A stretch of 64,000 nt of DNA from Pseudoxanthomonas sp. SE1 (GCF_029542205.1 NZ_CP113783.1:3463001-3527000), one strand, 5' to 3'. Positions 35,486 through 45,501 are shown, counted from the stretch's first letter. Translations and numbers: made by a program. The notes: generated from the sequence alone by a model not told the origin.

Positions 35486-36370
35486 ATGAAGTTCCAGCCG
35501 CGCCTGTTTTCGGACCCCCAGCTCAACCCCGCCACCGAGGACGGCTGGAGAAGGCGCTGGTTCGACATCATCTACCGGCACGACACGCCGCCGTCGCGCA
35601 ATTTCGATCTCGTGCTGGTGCTGGCCATCCTCGCCAGCGTCATCGTCATCATGCTGGACAGCGTGCAGTCCTTCCACGCGCGTCATGCCGACGTGCTCTA
35701 CGCGGCCGAATGGGCGTTCACGCTGCTGTTCACCGCCGAATACGCACTGCGGCTGGCGACCGTGCGGCGGCCGCTGCGCTACGCAATCAGCATCTGGGGG
35801 ATCATCGACCTGCTGTCCATCCTGCCGACCTACCTGTCGGTGCTGGTACCGGGCGCGCAGAGCCTGCTGGTGGTACGCATCCTGCGCATCCTGCGGCTGT
35901 TCCGCATCCTGAAACTGACCCAGTACGTCGAGGAGAGTGGACAACTGGTGGGCGCGCTGTGGCGCAGCCGGCGCAAGATCTTCGTCTTCGTCTGCGCGGT
36001 GCTCACGCTGGTCGTCATCTTCGGCGCCCTGATGTACGTGGTCGAAGGCCCGGAGCACGGCTTCACCAGCATCCCCACCAGCATGTACTGGGCCATCGTG
36101 ACGATGGCGACCGTCGGTTTCGGCGACATCGCGCCGCAGACCACCGCCGGCCGTGCGATCACCTCGGTGCTGATCCTGATCGGTTACAGCATCATCGCCG
36201 TGCCCACCGGCATCTACACGGCGGAGCTGGCCAGCAGCCTGCGCGAGGCCTCCCACGAGCGTGGGCACCTGGACCGCCGCGGCTGTCCGGAGTGCGGGCT
36301 GGAAGGCCACGATCCCGACGCCCTGCACTGCCGCCACTGCGGCTCGCGGCTCCACGCGCCGATGGGCTGA
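35486..36370 (+). CDS. Voltage-gated-type cation channel with C-terminal zinc ribbon
   Basis: A 294-residue six-TM channel of the Kv/Kch class. The S4 helix is VVRILRILRLFRILKL with spaced Arg/Lys, so it can sense voltage. The pore filter is TVGFGD (Phe in place of the common Tyr in TVGYGD), consistent with K+ selectivity. After S6 a ~40-residue tail ends in two CxxC pairs, CPECG and CRHCG, a likely zinc ribbon in the cytosol. This tail may control gating or assembly. The start is 104 bases from the divergent argD. Confidence 0.93.
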   Translation: MKFQPRLFSDPQLNPATEDGWRRRWFDIIYRHDTPPSRNFDLVLVLAILASVIVIMLDSVQSFHARHADVLYAAEWAFTLLFTAEYALRLATVRRPLRYAISIWGIIDLLSILPTYLSVLVPGAQSLLVVRILRILRLFRILKLTQYVEESGQLVGALWRSRRKIFVFVCAVLTLVVIFGALMYVVEGPEHGFTSIPTSMYWAIVTMATVGFGDIAPQTTAGRAITSVLILIGYSIIAVPTGIYTAELASSLREASHERGHLDRRGCPECGLEGHDPDALHCRHCGSRLHAPMG

Positions 36371-36376
36371 AGCGGC

Positions 36377-36913
36377 TCAGCCCGCGAACGCAATCTCCGC
36401 GGCAGGCAATGCACGGATGCTCACACCGAAGCTGCGGATCGCCGGCAGCGTGGCGTTGTGGTGCGTGCGGATCTGGTCGGCCGTCGCGTGCGCCTTGTCG
36501 TGGGTGGTGTGCGCGTCGGCGGCCAGCACCACGTGGTACCCATGCGCCGCCGCGCTGCGCGTGGTGGTATCCACGCAGAACTCCGTCGCGTAGCCGCACA
36601 GCACCACGCCCTCCACCCCGCAGAACGACAGCACCTCGTCCAGCCCGGTGCGAAGGAACGCGTCCGGCGTGCTCTTGCGGATACGGTGGTCGCCCTCGGC
36701 CACCGACAACGCGGGATGCAGCGCCCAGCCCGTGGATTGCGGCTCCAGGTCGCCCGCGCGTTCATGCTGCACGAAGATCACGGGCATGCCGGCATCGCGG
36801 GCCTTCGCCGACAGCGCGTTGATGCGCTCGATCACGCCATCGGCATCAGCCGGCGACGGTTGCGGCTCGAACAGGCCACGCTGCACATCGATCACGACCA
36901 GGGCAAGGTTCAT
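36377..36913 (-). CDS. Cysteine hydrolase (isochorismatase-like)
   Basis: A 178-residue isochorismatase-fold hydrolase. The catalytic triad is visible: Asp in LVVIDVQRGLF, Lys in RIRKSTPDAF and Cys in GYATEFCVDTT. Members include nicotinamidases and many uncharacterised amidases. An AGGAG site precedes the ATG at 36913. It may share a transcript with the VOC gene upstream (gap 26 bases). Substrate unknown. Confidence 0.9.
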   Translation of the reverse strand: MNLALVVIDVQRGLFEPQPSPADADGVIERINALSAKARDAGMPVIFVQHERAGDLEPQSTGWALHPALSVAEGDHRIRKSTPDAFLRTGLDEVLSFCGVEGVVLCGYATEFCVDTTTRSAAAHGYHVVLAADAHTTHDKAHATADQIRTHHNATLPAIRSFGVSIRALPAAEIAFAG

Positions 36914-36939
36914 CTGTCGGGCTCCTTCTTGCGGATGCG

Positions 36940-37377
36940 TCACCAGCTTCCCGTATTCGGCATCGAAAGCCAAGGCTCCTGCGGCGGCAGCGCGGCACCC
37001 TTCTGCAACAATTCGATCGAGATCAGGTCCGGCGTCCGGACGAAGGCCATGCGGCCATCGCGCGGCGGGCGGTTGATGGTGATGCCCAGCGACTGCAAGT
37101 GCGCGCAGGTCGCATGGATGTCATCGACCTCGAACGCGAGATGGCCGAAGTTGCGCGCGCTGCCATAGTCCTCGGCAGGCGATCCGTCTTCCGGCGGCCA
37201 GTTGTAGGTCAGTTCGATCTCCGCTTCCGGATTGGCCGGCGCGCCGAAATAGACCAGGGTGAAACGCCCCTGCGGGCTCTCCATGCGGCGGGTTTCCACC
37301 AGGCCCAGGCCTTCGGTGAGGAAGCGGCCGGTGGCTTCGAGATCGTGGACGCGGATCATCGCGTGCAGGTATTTCAT
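36940..37377 (-). CDS. VOC family protein (lactoylglutathione lyase-like)
   Basis: A 145-residue glyoxalase I-type protein: [46 protein letters not shown] and [11 protein letters not shown] match the GloA pattern, with metal-ligand candidates H6, E70 (EIELTYNW), H94 (FGHLAF) and the C-terminal Glu in ISIELL. It may detoxify methylglyoxal with glutathione. The ATG at 37377 is chosen over an upstream frame. It is 7 bases from the DoxX gene. Confidence 0.85.
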   Translation of the reverse strand: MKYLHAMIRVHDLEATGRFLTEGLGLVETRRMESPQGRFTLVYFGAPANPEAEIELTYNWPPEDGSPAEDYGSARNFGHLAFEVDDIHATCAHLQSLGITINRPPRDGRMAFVRTPDLISIELLQKGAALPPQEPWLSMPNTGSW

Positions 37378-37384
37378 GACAGCC

Positions 37385-37789
37385 TCATGTCGGAACGGAA
37401 GAGCGGTTTCGGTGCGCCCACGCATGGGCCAGCAGGCAGGCGATGATCAGCACGCTGTACTCGGCGCCATTGCGGCCAAGGCCCACGACGAACCAGCCCG
37501 CCGGCGCGTGCACCAGCCAGATGCCGCAGGCGTAGATCGCGCTGAACACCAGCGCGATCGGCGTGATCCATCGGCCCGCCGCGAACAGCGGCGCCGCGAC
37601 CAGTTCGAACACCGTCACGAACCACGCGATCCCCAGTCCGAACGGAAATCCGCGCGACTCCAGGAATACGCCGAAAGGCGCCACGCCATCGGCCAGCACG
37701 CGCGCGACGCCATGGACGAAAAGCAGCGCGGCCAGGGCGATGCGGATGAACGCCAGCGCCTGGCGTCCTGCGGTTTCAGATGGCGACAT
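37385..37789 (-). CDS. DoxX family membrane protein
   Basis: A 134-residue membrane protein with four helices (~12-30, ~50-70, ~75-95, ~105-125). [19 protein letters not shown] and [15 protein letters not shown] are typical of DoxX/DoxD-like quinol-related proteins of unclear role. It is probably co-transcribed with the VOC and isochorismatase-like genes. Confidence 0.82.
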   Translation of the reverse strand: MSPSETAGRQALAFIRIALAALLFVHGVARVLADGVAPFGVFLESRGFPFGLGIAWFVTVFELVAAPLFAAGRWITPIALVFSAIYACGIWLVHAPAGWFVVGLGRNGAEYSVLIIACLLAHAWAHRNRSSVPT

Positions 37790-37857
37790 CGTCGTGGCTC
37801 CTCTTCATGACCGGCATCGAACGCAGGTTGCGCGGCACGCGGGGCCGCGCCTGCCCG

Positions 37858-38673
<816 letters not shown>

Positions 38674-38703
38674 GTCGTTTCCTGGTCTCTACAAACCGTC
38701 ATT

Positions 38704-38730
38704 GCAGGAGCGCCCGTGGGACGCTCCTGC
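38704..38730. repeat. Single REP-like hairpin
   Basis: GCAGGAGCGCCCGTGGGACG + CTCCTGC, a 27-base hairpin of the same type as the paired elements but without a partner. It lies between two minus-strand genes and may also act as a terminator. Confidence 0.55.
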
Positions 38731-38756
38731 AGGTCCGGGAGCTGCAACGCCGGGCC

Positions 38757-39419
38757 TCATGGCTTCGGCCCCTGTCCTTCGTTATCTTCCCACTTCAACA
38801 GCCGGCGCGTGATGAAACGATAGACCGGCTTTCCTGTGCGGAACCACAGGTCGCGCAGCCAGGACGTGCGCTTGAGTACGCGCTTCTCGACCGGCGTCAG
38901 CGAGGCGCCGCAGTACATGCGCTTGTGCTTGAGCAGATGGCGCAGGTCCTGCCGCGCCAGCAGGCGCATCCAGCGCGAGCGCGGATCGCCGCGGGTGGCG
39001 AGCTGGAAATCGATGATCGCCGGGCGGCCGTCTTCCAGCACCAACCAGTTCGCCTCCTTGGCGAGATCGTTGTGGGCGATGCCCCGGCGGTGCAGTTGCT
39101 GCAGCAGCCGGCGCGCGGCGCGGAAGTAGGCCAGGTCGCCACGCGGCGGCCGCTGGTACATCGCTGCGCCCTCCATGTAGCTGCGGTCGAGCCGGCGGCC
39201 GGTCCAGTCGAGCAGTTGGGGGACATCGGCCATGCCGGCGACCTTGCGCAATGCAAGCGCCTCGCGCCTCGCCAGCCACCAGGCCGGAAACCTCAACCAC
39301 AGCGGGACGTGTGCAAGGTCACGACGTACGAATGGGCCTCCGCCCCCCTGCATCAACGAGATGCGGCCGAAGCTGTCGGCCTTGAGTGCAGCGATTTCGG
39401 AGGGCGAGCGCAAGTCCAC
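38757..39419 (-). CDS. RIO1/lipopolysaccharide-kinase-like protein
   Basis: A 220-residue protein-kinase-fold protein. The catalytic loop HNDLAKEANWLV (HxDxxxxN) and the metal-binding IIDFQLATRG (DFQ in place of DFG) are intact; a clear Gly-rich loop is not seen. It resembles RIO-type and LPS-core kinases. Cytosolic. It diverges from the DedA-PAP2 gene with a 63-base gap, so the two may be co-regulated. Confidence 0.8.
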   Translation of the reverse strand: MDLRSPSEIAALKADSFGRISLMQGGGGPFVRRDLAHVPLWLRFPAWWLARREALALRKVAGMADVPQLLDWTGRRLDRSYMEGAAMYQRPPRGDLAYFRAARRLLQQLHRRGIAHNDLAKEANWLVLEDGRPAIIDFQLATRGDPRSRWMRLLARQDLRHLLKHKRMYCGASLTPVEKRVLKRTSWLRDLWFRTGKPVYRFITRRLLKWEDNEGQGPKP

Positions 39420-39482
39420 GACGTCATTCTACCGTCCATAGGTCGCAGACGCCGGTCATGTGCCGCCGCCTATAATCCGGCG

Positions 39483-41489
39483 ATGGAGTCCTCCTGGTTC
39501 GACAACCTGCTGGCCTGGATCAGCGCGCATCCCGTGGCCGCAGGGCTGGTGATCTTCGCCATCGCCTTCTGCGATGCGGTGATCATCATGGGCGCCATCG
39601 TGCCGGCCCTGCCGTTGCTGTTCGCGGTCGGCGTGCTGATCGGCCTGGGCGAAATCTCGGGTCCCTACGCCGTCCTCTGCGCGACGCTGGGCGCGCTCCT
39701 GGGCGACGCGACCAGTTACTGGGTCGGTCATCGCTGGGGCCAGCAGCTGCGCACGGTGTGGCCGTTCCGCAAGTATCCGCAGCTGCTCGACCGCGGCGAA
39801 CTGCTGTTCCGCCGCAATGCATGGAAGAGCATCTTCATCGCGCGCTTCGTTGGCCCCATCCGGCCGTTCGTGCCGGCGGTCGCCGGCATCTCGCGCATGC
39901 CGCTGCGGCGCTATGCCGTGGCAAGCGGTGCGGCCTGCGTGGCATGGGCGGTGGCCTTCCTGCTGCCCGGCTGGGTGCTGGGCCACGCATACGATGCCGT
40001 GGCCGCCGTGGCGGGCCGACTGGCGCTGGTCCTGGGACTGCTGGTGCTGGTGATCGCGCTGGCATGGGCCATGGTGCTGTACACCTATCGCTGGTTTGCG
40101 GCCCACGCCGATGCCCTGCTGGCGCGCGCACTGGCGTGGTCGCACGCACATCCGGTGCTCGGCCGTTACACCGCCGCGGTCTTCGAGCCTGCGCGGCGCG
40201 AATCCGTGCCGCTGGCCCTGCTGGCCATCCTGTTGCTGGCGATCGTGTGGGTATGGTTCGCGTTCCTCATCATCGTGATCGGCCATGGCGAGCCGCTGGC
40301 GGCGGACCTGTGGGTGTACGAGTTGATGCGCGCGTTGCGCAACCCGCTGGCGGATCATCCCCTCGCCGCGATCGCCTCGCTCGGCGACGAACAGGTGCTG
40401 GCCCCGGCATCGCTGCTGGTCCTCGGCTACCTGTGCTGGCGCAAGCGCTGGATGGCGGCCGCACACTGGCTGGCCGCCATCGCCTTCGGCCTGGCCCTGA
40501 CGGCGTGGCTGGGCGCGTCAGTGGATATTCCGAAGCCCCCCAGTGTCAGCAGCGGGTTCGGCTTCCCGTCCATCGCGGTGACGATGTCGACGATCACCTT
40601 CGGCTTCTTCGCCGTGCTGATCGCGCGCGAACTGCCGGGCCGCACGCGCGTGTGGCCGTACCTGGTCTCGGGCATCGTGGTGGCGCTGATCGGCTTCGCG
40701 CGCATCTACCTGGGCGCGCACTGGCTCAGCGACATCATCGGCGGCATGTTGTTCGGCCTGGTGTGGCTGCTGGTGCTGGGCATCGCGTACCGGCGCCGCA
40801 TGGTGCGCTCGTTCTGGATCAAGCCCATCGCGTGGCTGTTCTACGGCAGCTTCGTGCTGGCCGGGCTGTGGCATGCGCCGCGCAACGTGGAGCACATGCT
40901 GGCGCAGTTCCAGACACCGGTGATCGAACGGACGGTCGCGCTGCAGGACTGGTGGCAGCGCGACTGGCAGGCATTGCCGGCGCGCCGCAACGAGTTCGAC
41001 GACGAACAGCGCTGGCCGCTGGACGTGCAGGTCGCCGGGCCGCTGGCGCCGCTGAAGGCCAGCCTGACGGCCGCCGGTTGGCGCGAACAACCGCAGGCCG
41101 GGTGGGAGGAAGCCCTGAACCTGCTCGACAGCGACCTGCCCGACGATGAGCAACCCGTGCTCCCCGCCACGCTCGACACGCGCGCTGAAAGCCTGCTGAT
41201 GGTGCGCAAGGGCGACCAGCCGGGCGAAGTGTTCGTGCTGCGCCTGTGGCCGGCCGACACGCGCCTGCTGCCCGGCGATGTGCCGCTTTGGATCGGCAGT
41301 GCGCAGGTGCTGCAGCAGCAGCGCGCCTTCAACCTGGTGCGTCTGTGGCGGCCGTTACGCGAGGCGCGCACGGCGCTGGATGCGGTGACGCAGGCCACGC
41401 CGGATCTCGCCCACGTGATCGCGCCGCATCCGGACTCCGGGCTGCCGGTGCTGCGCTTGCGTACCGACGACGAGGCGGTCCCGCCCTGA
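39483..41489 (+). CDS. DedA - PAP2-like fusion membrane protein with LssY-type tail
   Basis: A 668-residue fusion. Residues 1-~200 are a DedA/SNARE-associated domain: FCDAVIIMGAIVPALPLL, GDATSYWVGHRWGQ, FIARFVGPIRPFVPAVAGISRM. Residues ~245-445 are a PAP2-like phosphatase fold; motif 3 (ARIYLGAHWLSDIIGG) keeps Arg, His and Asp, but motif 2 reads FPSIAVTM where PSGH is expected, so the usual His is Ala and the Lys/Arg-Pro motif 1 is degenerate. The last ~200 residues form a soluble LssY-type domain. It may handle lipid carriers or phospholipids, but phosphatase activity is doubtful. No homologue check was possible. Confidence 0.88.
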   Translation: MESSWFDNLLAWISAHPVAAGLVIFAIAFCDAVIIMGAIVPALPLLFAVGVLIGLGEISGPYAVLCATLGALLGDATSYWVGHRWGQQLRTVWPFRKYPQLLDRGELLFRRNAWKSIFIARFVGPIRPFVPAVAGISRMPLRRYAVASGAACVAWAVAFLLPGWVLGHAYDAVAAVAGRLALVLGLLVLVIALAWAMVLYTYRWFAAHADALLARALAWSHAHPVLGRYTAAVFEPARRESVPLALLAILLLAIVWVWFAFLIIVIGHGEPLAADLWVYELMRALRNPLADHPLAAIASLGDEQVLAPASLLVLGYLCWRKRWMAAAHWLAAIAFGLALTAWLGASVDIPKPPSVSSGFGFPSIAVTMSTITFGFFAVLIARELPGRTRVWPYLVSGIVVALIGFARIYLGAHWLSDIIGGMLFGLVWLLVLGIAYRRRMVRSFWIKPIAWLFYGSFVLAGLWHAPRNVEHMLAQFQTPVIERTVALQDWWQRDWQALPARRNEFDDEQRWPLDVQVAGPLAPLKASLTAAGWREQPQAGWEEALNLLDSDLPDDEQPVLPATLDTRAESLLMVRKGDQPGEVFVLRLWPADTRLLPGDVPLWIGSAQVLQQQRAFNLVRLWRPLREARTALDAVTQATPDLAHVIAPHPDSGLPVLRLRTDDEAVPP

Positions 41490-41590
41490 CTCAGCGGGAA
41501 GGTTCCTGGAGGAGGGCCGACCAGCCGTGCGGCTGTTGAAAGCCAGTTCCGATGCCACCCCGTCAAACATCCCGGAATTCAGAACGTGCG

Positions 41591-41613
41591 GTCGGGGCTG
41601 AAGCCCCTCCTAC
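41591..41613. repeat. Single GTAG REP-like arm
   Basis: GTCGGGGCTGAAGCCCCTCC + TAC, in the inverted orientation. Same subtype as the pair at 28975. No partner found nearby. It lies between the DedA-PAP2 gene and the convergent LON gene. Confidence 0.55.
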
Positions 41614-41623
41614 CGGGGCGGTG

Positions 41624-42199
41624 TCAGTCGATCCACTCCAGCAGGCGCTGCAGGCGTGCGTGCACGTCGTCTTCCTGCAGGATCGACACGCGCTGCTCGG
41701 GCGTGATCGGCAGCACCTGCGCCAATCGCCATCCCACCCAGGCGGCGTGCTCGAAGATGCGCGGCGGCAGGCCATTCAGATCGGTGCCCACCTTTTCCAT
41801 CATGGTCTGCAGCAAGGTGCCCAGCAGTGCGTGCTCGGGACGGATCTCCCAGTCCTCGTCGGCGCACAGCCATTCCACATCCGCCATCACCAGCCCGTTG
41901 TCGCGAACGCGCGTGCGGACCACGTGGAAACGCCGGTGCCCGCGCACGCGCAGCGACAACAGCCCGTCCTCGCCCATGTCGAAGTTCTCGATCCGCGCTT
42001 CGACGCCGTAGGCCGCCGGCGTCGCGGGCGCCCCCGCCTCGCTGCCCTCCAGGATCAGGCAGACCCCGAATCCGCCACCGGAACGCCCGCAGTCGCGGAC
42101 CAGATCCAGGTAGCGCCGCTCGAAGATGCGCAGATCCATCGCGGCACCAGGCAGCAGCACCTTGTGCAGGGGGAACAGCGGCAGGGATTCGTGCGCCAT
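41624..42199 (-). CDS. LON substrate-binding domain protein
   Basis: A 191-residue protein consisting of the N-terminal domain of Lon protease only. ESLPLFPLHKVLLPGAAMDLRIFERRYLDL and GFGVCLI are the family blocks. There is no AAA+ or protease part, which is normal for this stand-alone family; its role is unknown. The ATG at 42199 is 10 bases after the mpl stop, so it is probably in the mpl operon. Confidence 0.92.
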   Translation of the reverse strand: MAHESLPLFPLHKVLLPGAAMDLRIFERRYLDLVRDCGRSGGGFGVCLILEGSEAGAPATPAAYGVEARIENFDMGEDGLLSLRVRGHRRFHVVRTRVRDNGLVMADVEWLCADEDWEIRPEHALLGTLLQTMMEKVGTDLNGLPPRIFEHAAWVGWRLAQVLPITPEQRVSILQEDDVHARLQRLLEWID

Positions 42200-42209
42200 G
42201 GCGGCCACC

Positions 42210-43568
42210 TCAGCCTTGCAGTGCCGCCAGAAAGCGTCGCGGCGCACCGTCGAAGCCGCCATTGGACATGAACACCACGTGGTCGCCCGGCCGCGCCTGC
42301 GTCTTCAACGCCGCGATCAGCGCATCGGCGTCGGGCACGGTGCGCGCGTCGCCACGGATGGCGGCGACGATCTTGCCGGCGTCCCATGCGAGTTCCGGCC
42401 GGTGCAGGAAGACGACCGCGTCGGCGATGTCGAGCGACGGTGCCAGCGCCCCGGCATGCGCGCCGGAGCGCATCGAGTTGCTGCGCGGTTCCATCGCCAC
42501 CAGGATGCGTGCCTCGCCGACACGCGCACGCAGGCCTTCCAGCGTGGTGTGGATGGCGGTGGGATGGTGCGCGAAATCGTCGTAGACGGTGATGCCGTCG
42601 TGCTGGCCGATCACTTCCATCCGCCGCTTCACGCTGCGGAACGCCGCCAGCGCCGGCAGCACGGTGGCGACATCGACGCCGACCGCATGGCATGCGGCGA
42701 GCGCGGCCAGGCCGTTGAGCACGTTGTGGCGGCCGAGCATGGGCCAGTGCACCTCGCCGATCTCGTTGCCGTGGTGGCGTACGGCGAACGCGCTGCCGTC
42801 TTCGCGGATCAGGCGCGCGCTCCACTCCAGTGCGGCATCGAAGCCGAAGCGTTCCACCGGCGTCCAGCACCCCATGGCCAGCACTTCGGCCAGCCTCTGG
42901 TCCTCGCCATTGACGATCAGGCGACCACGGCGCGGCACGGTACGCACAAGGTGGTGGAACTGGCGCTGGATCGCGGCCACGTCGGGAAAGATGTCGGCGT
43001 GGTCGTATTCCAGGTTGTTGAGGATGGCGACCAGCGGGCGGTAGTGGACGAACTTGCTGCGCTTGTCGAAGAAGGCCGTGTCGTATTCGTCGGCCTCGAC
43101 CACGAACTCGCGGCCGCCGCCGATGCGCGCGGACACGCCGAAGTCCTCGGCCACGCCGCCGATCAGGAAGCCGGGCGAACGCCCCGCCGCGTCCAGCAGG
43201 TAGGTCAGGATGGTCGTCGTGGTGGTCTTGCCGTGCGTGCCCGCCACGGCCAGGGTGTCGCGGCCCGGCAGCACGCGCTCGGACAGCCACTGCGCGCCGG
43301 AGATGTAGCGCCGGCCCTGGTCCAGCACCGCCTCGACCGCGGGGTTGCCGCGAGACAAGGCATTGCCGATCACGATCTCGTCGCAGTCCGGCGCGATGTT
43401 CTGAGGCTGGTAGCCCTGCGCCAGCGCGATGCCGAGCTTTTCGAGCTGGGTCGACATGGGCGGGTAGATGGCCTGGTCGCTGCCTTCGACGGTGTGGCCG
43501 AGTTCGCGGGCCAGGGCGGCCACGCCGCCCATGAAGGTGCCGGCGATGCCGAGGATGTGGATCTTCAA
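42210..43568 (-). CDS. mpl: UDP-N-acetylmuramate:tripeptide ligase Mpl
   Basis: A 452-residue Mur-ligase-family enzyme that recycles murein by attaching L-Ala-gamma-D-Glu-meso-DAP to UDP-MurNAc in the cytosol. The N-terminal MKIHILGIAGTFMGGVA is diagnostic of Mpl against MurC. The ATP P-loop AGTHGKTTTT is at residues 109-118; EADEYDTAFFDKRSKF and YDDFAHHPTAI are further Mpl blocks. Length is normal. Confidence 0.97.
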   Translation of the reverse strand: MKIHILGIAGTFMGGVAALARELGHTVEGSDQAIYPPMSTQLEKLGIALAQGYQPQNIAPDCDEIVIGNALSRGNPAVEAVLDQGRRYISGAQWLSERVLPGRDTLAVAGTHGKTTTTTILTYLLDAAGRSPGFLIGGVAEDFGVSARIGGGREFVVEADEYDTAFFDKRSKFVHYRPLVAILNNLEYDHADIFPDVAAIQRQFHHLVRTVPRRGRLIVNGEDQRLAEVLAMGCWTPVERFGFDAALEWSARLIREDGSAFAVRHHGNEIGEVHWPMLGRHNVLNGLAALAACHAVGVDVATVLPALAAFRSVKRRMEVIGQHDGITVYDDFAHHPTAIHTTLEGLRARVGEARILVAMEPRSNSMRSGAHAGALAPSLDIADAVVFLHRPELAWDAGKIVAAIRGDARTVPDADALIAALKTQARPGDHVVFMSNGGFDGAPRRFLAALQG

Positions 43569-43653
43569 GACTGCAGTTCCGGGATGAGTCCGCGAACTTT
43601 AGCCGAGCGCGCTGGGTTCGGCACCTCCTGCAAGACGTGGGCGTGACGCGGGT

Positions 43654-45363
43654 TCAGCGGGAAAAATGCAGGGTCTGCAGATCCAGGCCGTCGCTCTCGG
43701 CCTTCACCACCAGCGTGTTGCACCCGGGCGCGAGCGGCAGCGCGCGGAATCCGCGGGCGCGCTCGGCGGCCTTCACCGGTACTCCGTTGAGCACCAGCGA
43801 GACACGCCCCTTGCCGCGCCCGTCCAGCGCCAGTCGATACCGGCCGCCAGTGCCGGCATCGAAGGTGTACTTGAGCCACTCGCCGCGTCGCATGCCGGCG
43901 ACATGGAGCGCACCGTCGGCGTCCTTGCCGAGGTCCACCCCATCGTTGCGGTAGGTCATGGCCGGATTCCACACCACGCGTTCGCCACCGTCGGAGATAT
44001 GGTGGTTGGCCGGCGTCAGGTCATGGTAGGCGACGCCATTGCGGCCCATGTCGAAATCGACCGCCGCGATGCGGCCTCCTTCCCTGCCGATCACATGGGT
44101 CTTGAACGGCACCGACTGATCCGAATGCGGCGCGCGGAACAACGCATCGATCACGTCCGGGTGCTGCACGTTGTCCTCATGGCGCACGTCCTGGCGGGCG
44201 AACCGCATCAGAGCCGTCTCTGCTGCTTCCGGCGAGGGGCGCGGACCCTCGCCCTTCCAGTACGCCAGCACCTGCCGGTAGCCCGCATTTGGCACGATCT
44301 GCAGCGGATTGTTGTAGCGGATCTTCTTCAGCGGCCACCACGCCCAGCCGATGCCCTCGCCCTCGACAAGGGCGACGGTGCGGGCGAACCAGTCGTTGGA
44401 GTTCTCGCCGGTCTCGCCCAGCCACAGCGGCATCTTGTGCTTGTCGCGCAGCGCCAGCAGGTCGGCGATGCTGTCGCGCGTGGTGACGTTCCAGTACTTG
44501 TGGAAGCTGATCACCAGATTGTCGTCCCACGGGCCGTCGTCGAGCACGCCGCGGTAGTTGTTGCCCCAGCAGTTGCCTTCGATGACGATGATGTGGCGCG
44601 TGTCCACCTCGCGGATCGCACGTGTCGTGCGCACCAGCAGGTCCTTCAGCGGTGCGTTGTCATTCTCCTTGCAGCCGTTGGTGTCGGCCTTGTCGGCGAA
44701 GCCCCAGTTGGGCTCGTTGATGATGTCGTAGGCGGCGATGTACGGCTCATCGCTGTAGCGCTGCGCCAGCTTCTTCCACAACGCGACCATCTTGTCCTGG
44801 TGGCGCGGGTCGTCCCACAGCGAGGGCTGCGTGGGGTCGCGGTCGGCGATGTTGTTGTCGTTGCCCTGCCCGCCGGGCGCGGCGTGCAGGTCGAGGATCA
44901 GGTACAGGTCGTTGGCCTTGGCCCAGGCCAGCAGTTCGTCGGTGCGGCGGAAGCCTTCCTCCACCCAGGTCTGCCGGCCGGCGACCGGCTCCTGCTCCAC
45001 CGGCAGCGTGTACAGGGCGTAGTGCATCGGCAGGCGCACGGAGTTGAAACCCCAGCGCGCCATCGCGTCGATGTCGGCCTTGGTCGTGTGGTTGTCGCGC
45101 CAGGCCTGGTAGAACGCCTCGGCCTTCTCCGTCCCGATCAGCTCGACGATGCGCGCATGGATGCTGCGTTGGGTGCCTACGCCGTCGATGTCCAGCATGT
45201 AGCCTTCCTGCAGCATCCAGCCGCCCAGGCCCATGCCGCGCAGGATCACCGGCCTGCCTGATTCGTCGACGATCTGCGGGCCCTGCGTGCGCAGGAAGTC
45301 CTTGGCTTCGGCTACGGATACGGCGAGCAGGCTGGCAAGCAGCAGGCAGGCGATGCGCTTCAT
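43654..45363 (-). CDS. Secreted glycoside hydrolase family 5 protein with C-terminal CBM
   Basis: A 569-residue exported beta-glycosidase. The signal peptide is MKRIACLLLASLLAVSVAEA. The GH5 barrel (~25-400) carries the acid/base E217 in DIINEPNW and the nucleophile E317 in WLGETGEN; INEP and the GMGLGGWMLQEGYM start are typical. The C-terminal ~130 residues look like a carbohydrate-binding module (CBM6/35-like: VAYHDLTPANH, GEWLKYTFD, RYRLALDGRG). It likely cleaves a beta-glucan or related polymer outside the cytoplasm; the exact substrate is not readable. It is probably a single-gene unit. Confidence 0.92.
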   Translation of the reverse strand: MKRIACLLLASLLAVSVAEAKDFLRTQGPQIVDESGRPVILRGMGLGGWMLQEGYMLDIDGVGTQRSIHARIVELIGTEKAEAFYQAWRDNHTTKADIDAMARWGFNSVRLPMHYALYTLPVEQEPVAGRQTWVEEGFRRTDELLAWAKANDLYLILDLHAAPGGQGNDNNIADRDPTQPSLWDDPRHQDKMVALWKKLAQRYSDEPYIAAYDIINEPNWGFADKADTNGCKENDNAPLKDLLVRTTRAIREVDTRHIIVIEGNCWGNNYRGVLDDGPWDDNLVISFHKYWNVTTRDSIADLLALRDKHKMPLWLGETGENSNDWFARTVALVEGEGIGWAWWPLKKIRYNNPLQIVPNAGYRQVLAYWKGEGPRPSPEAAETALMRFARQDVRHEDNVQHPDVIDALFRAPHSDQSVPFKTHVIGREGGRIAAVDFDMGRNGVAYHDLTPANHHISDGGERVVWNPAMTYRNDGVDLGKDADGALHVAGMRRGEWLKYTFDAGTGGRYRLALDGRGKGRVSLVLNGVPVKAAERARGFRALPLAPGCNTLVVKAESDGLDLQTLHFSR

Positions 45364-45449
45364 CGGCGGCTCCGGGTGACCCCTCGGGACCCGGACCATA
45401 ACAGCCGGCCCCACGGACGGCGATGCCCGCCATCACAGCCCTCAACGAC

Positions 45450-45472
45450 GAAGCCCCGCATGGCGGGGCTTC
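45450..45472. terminator. Hairpin downstream of adk
   Basis: GAAGCCCCGC-ATG-GCGGGGCTTC, a perfect 10-bp stem with a 3-base loop, 29 bases after the adk stop and about 85 bases upstream of the GH5 start. U-tract is weak. Confidence 0.6.
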
Positions 45473-45501
45473 GTGGAGTCACGTCCGGGAATGCGGGAAC
45501 G

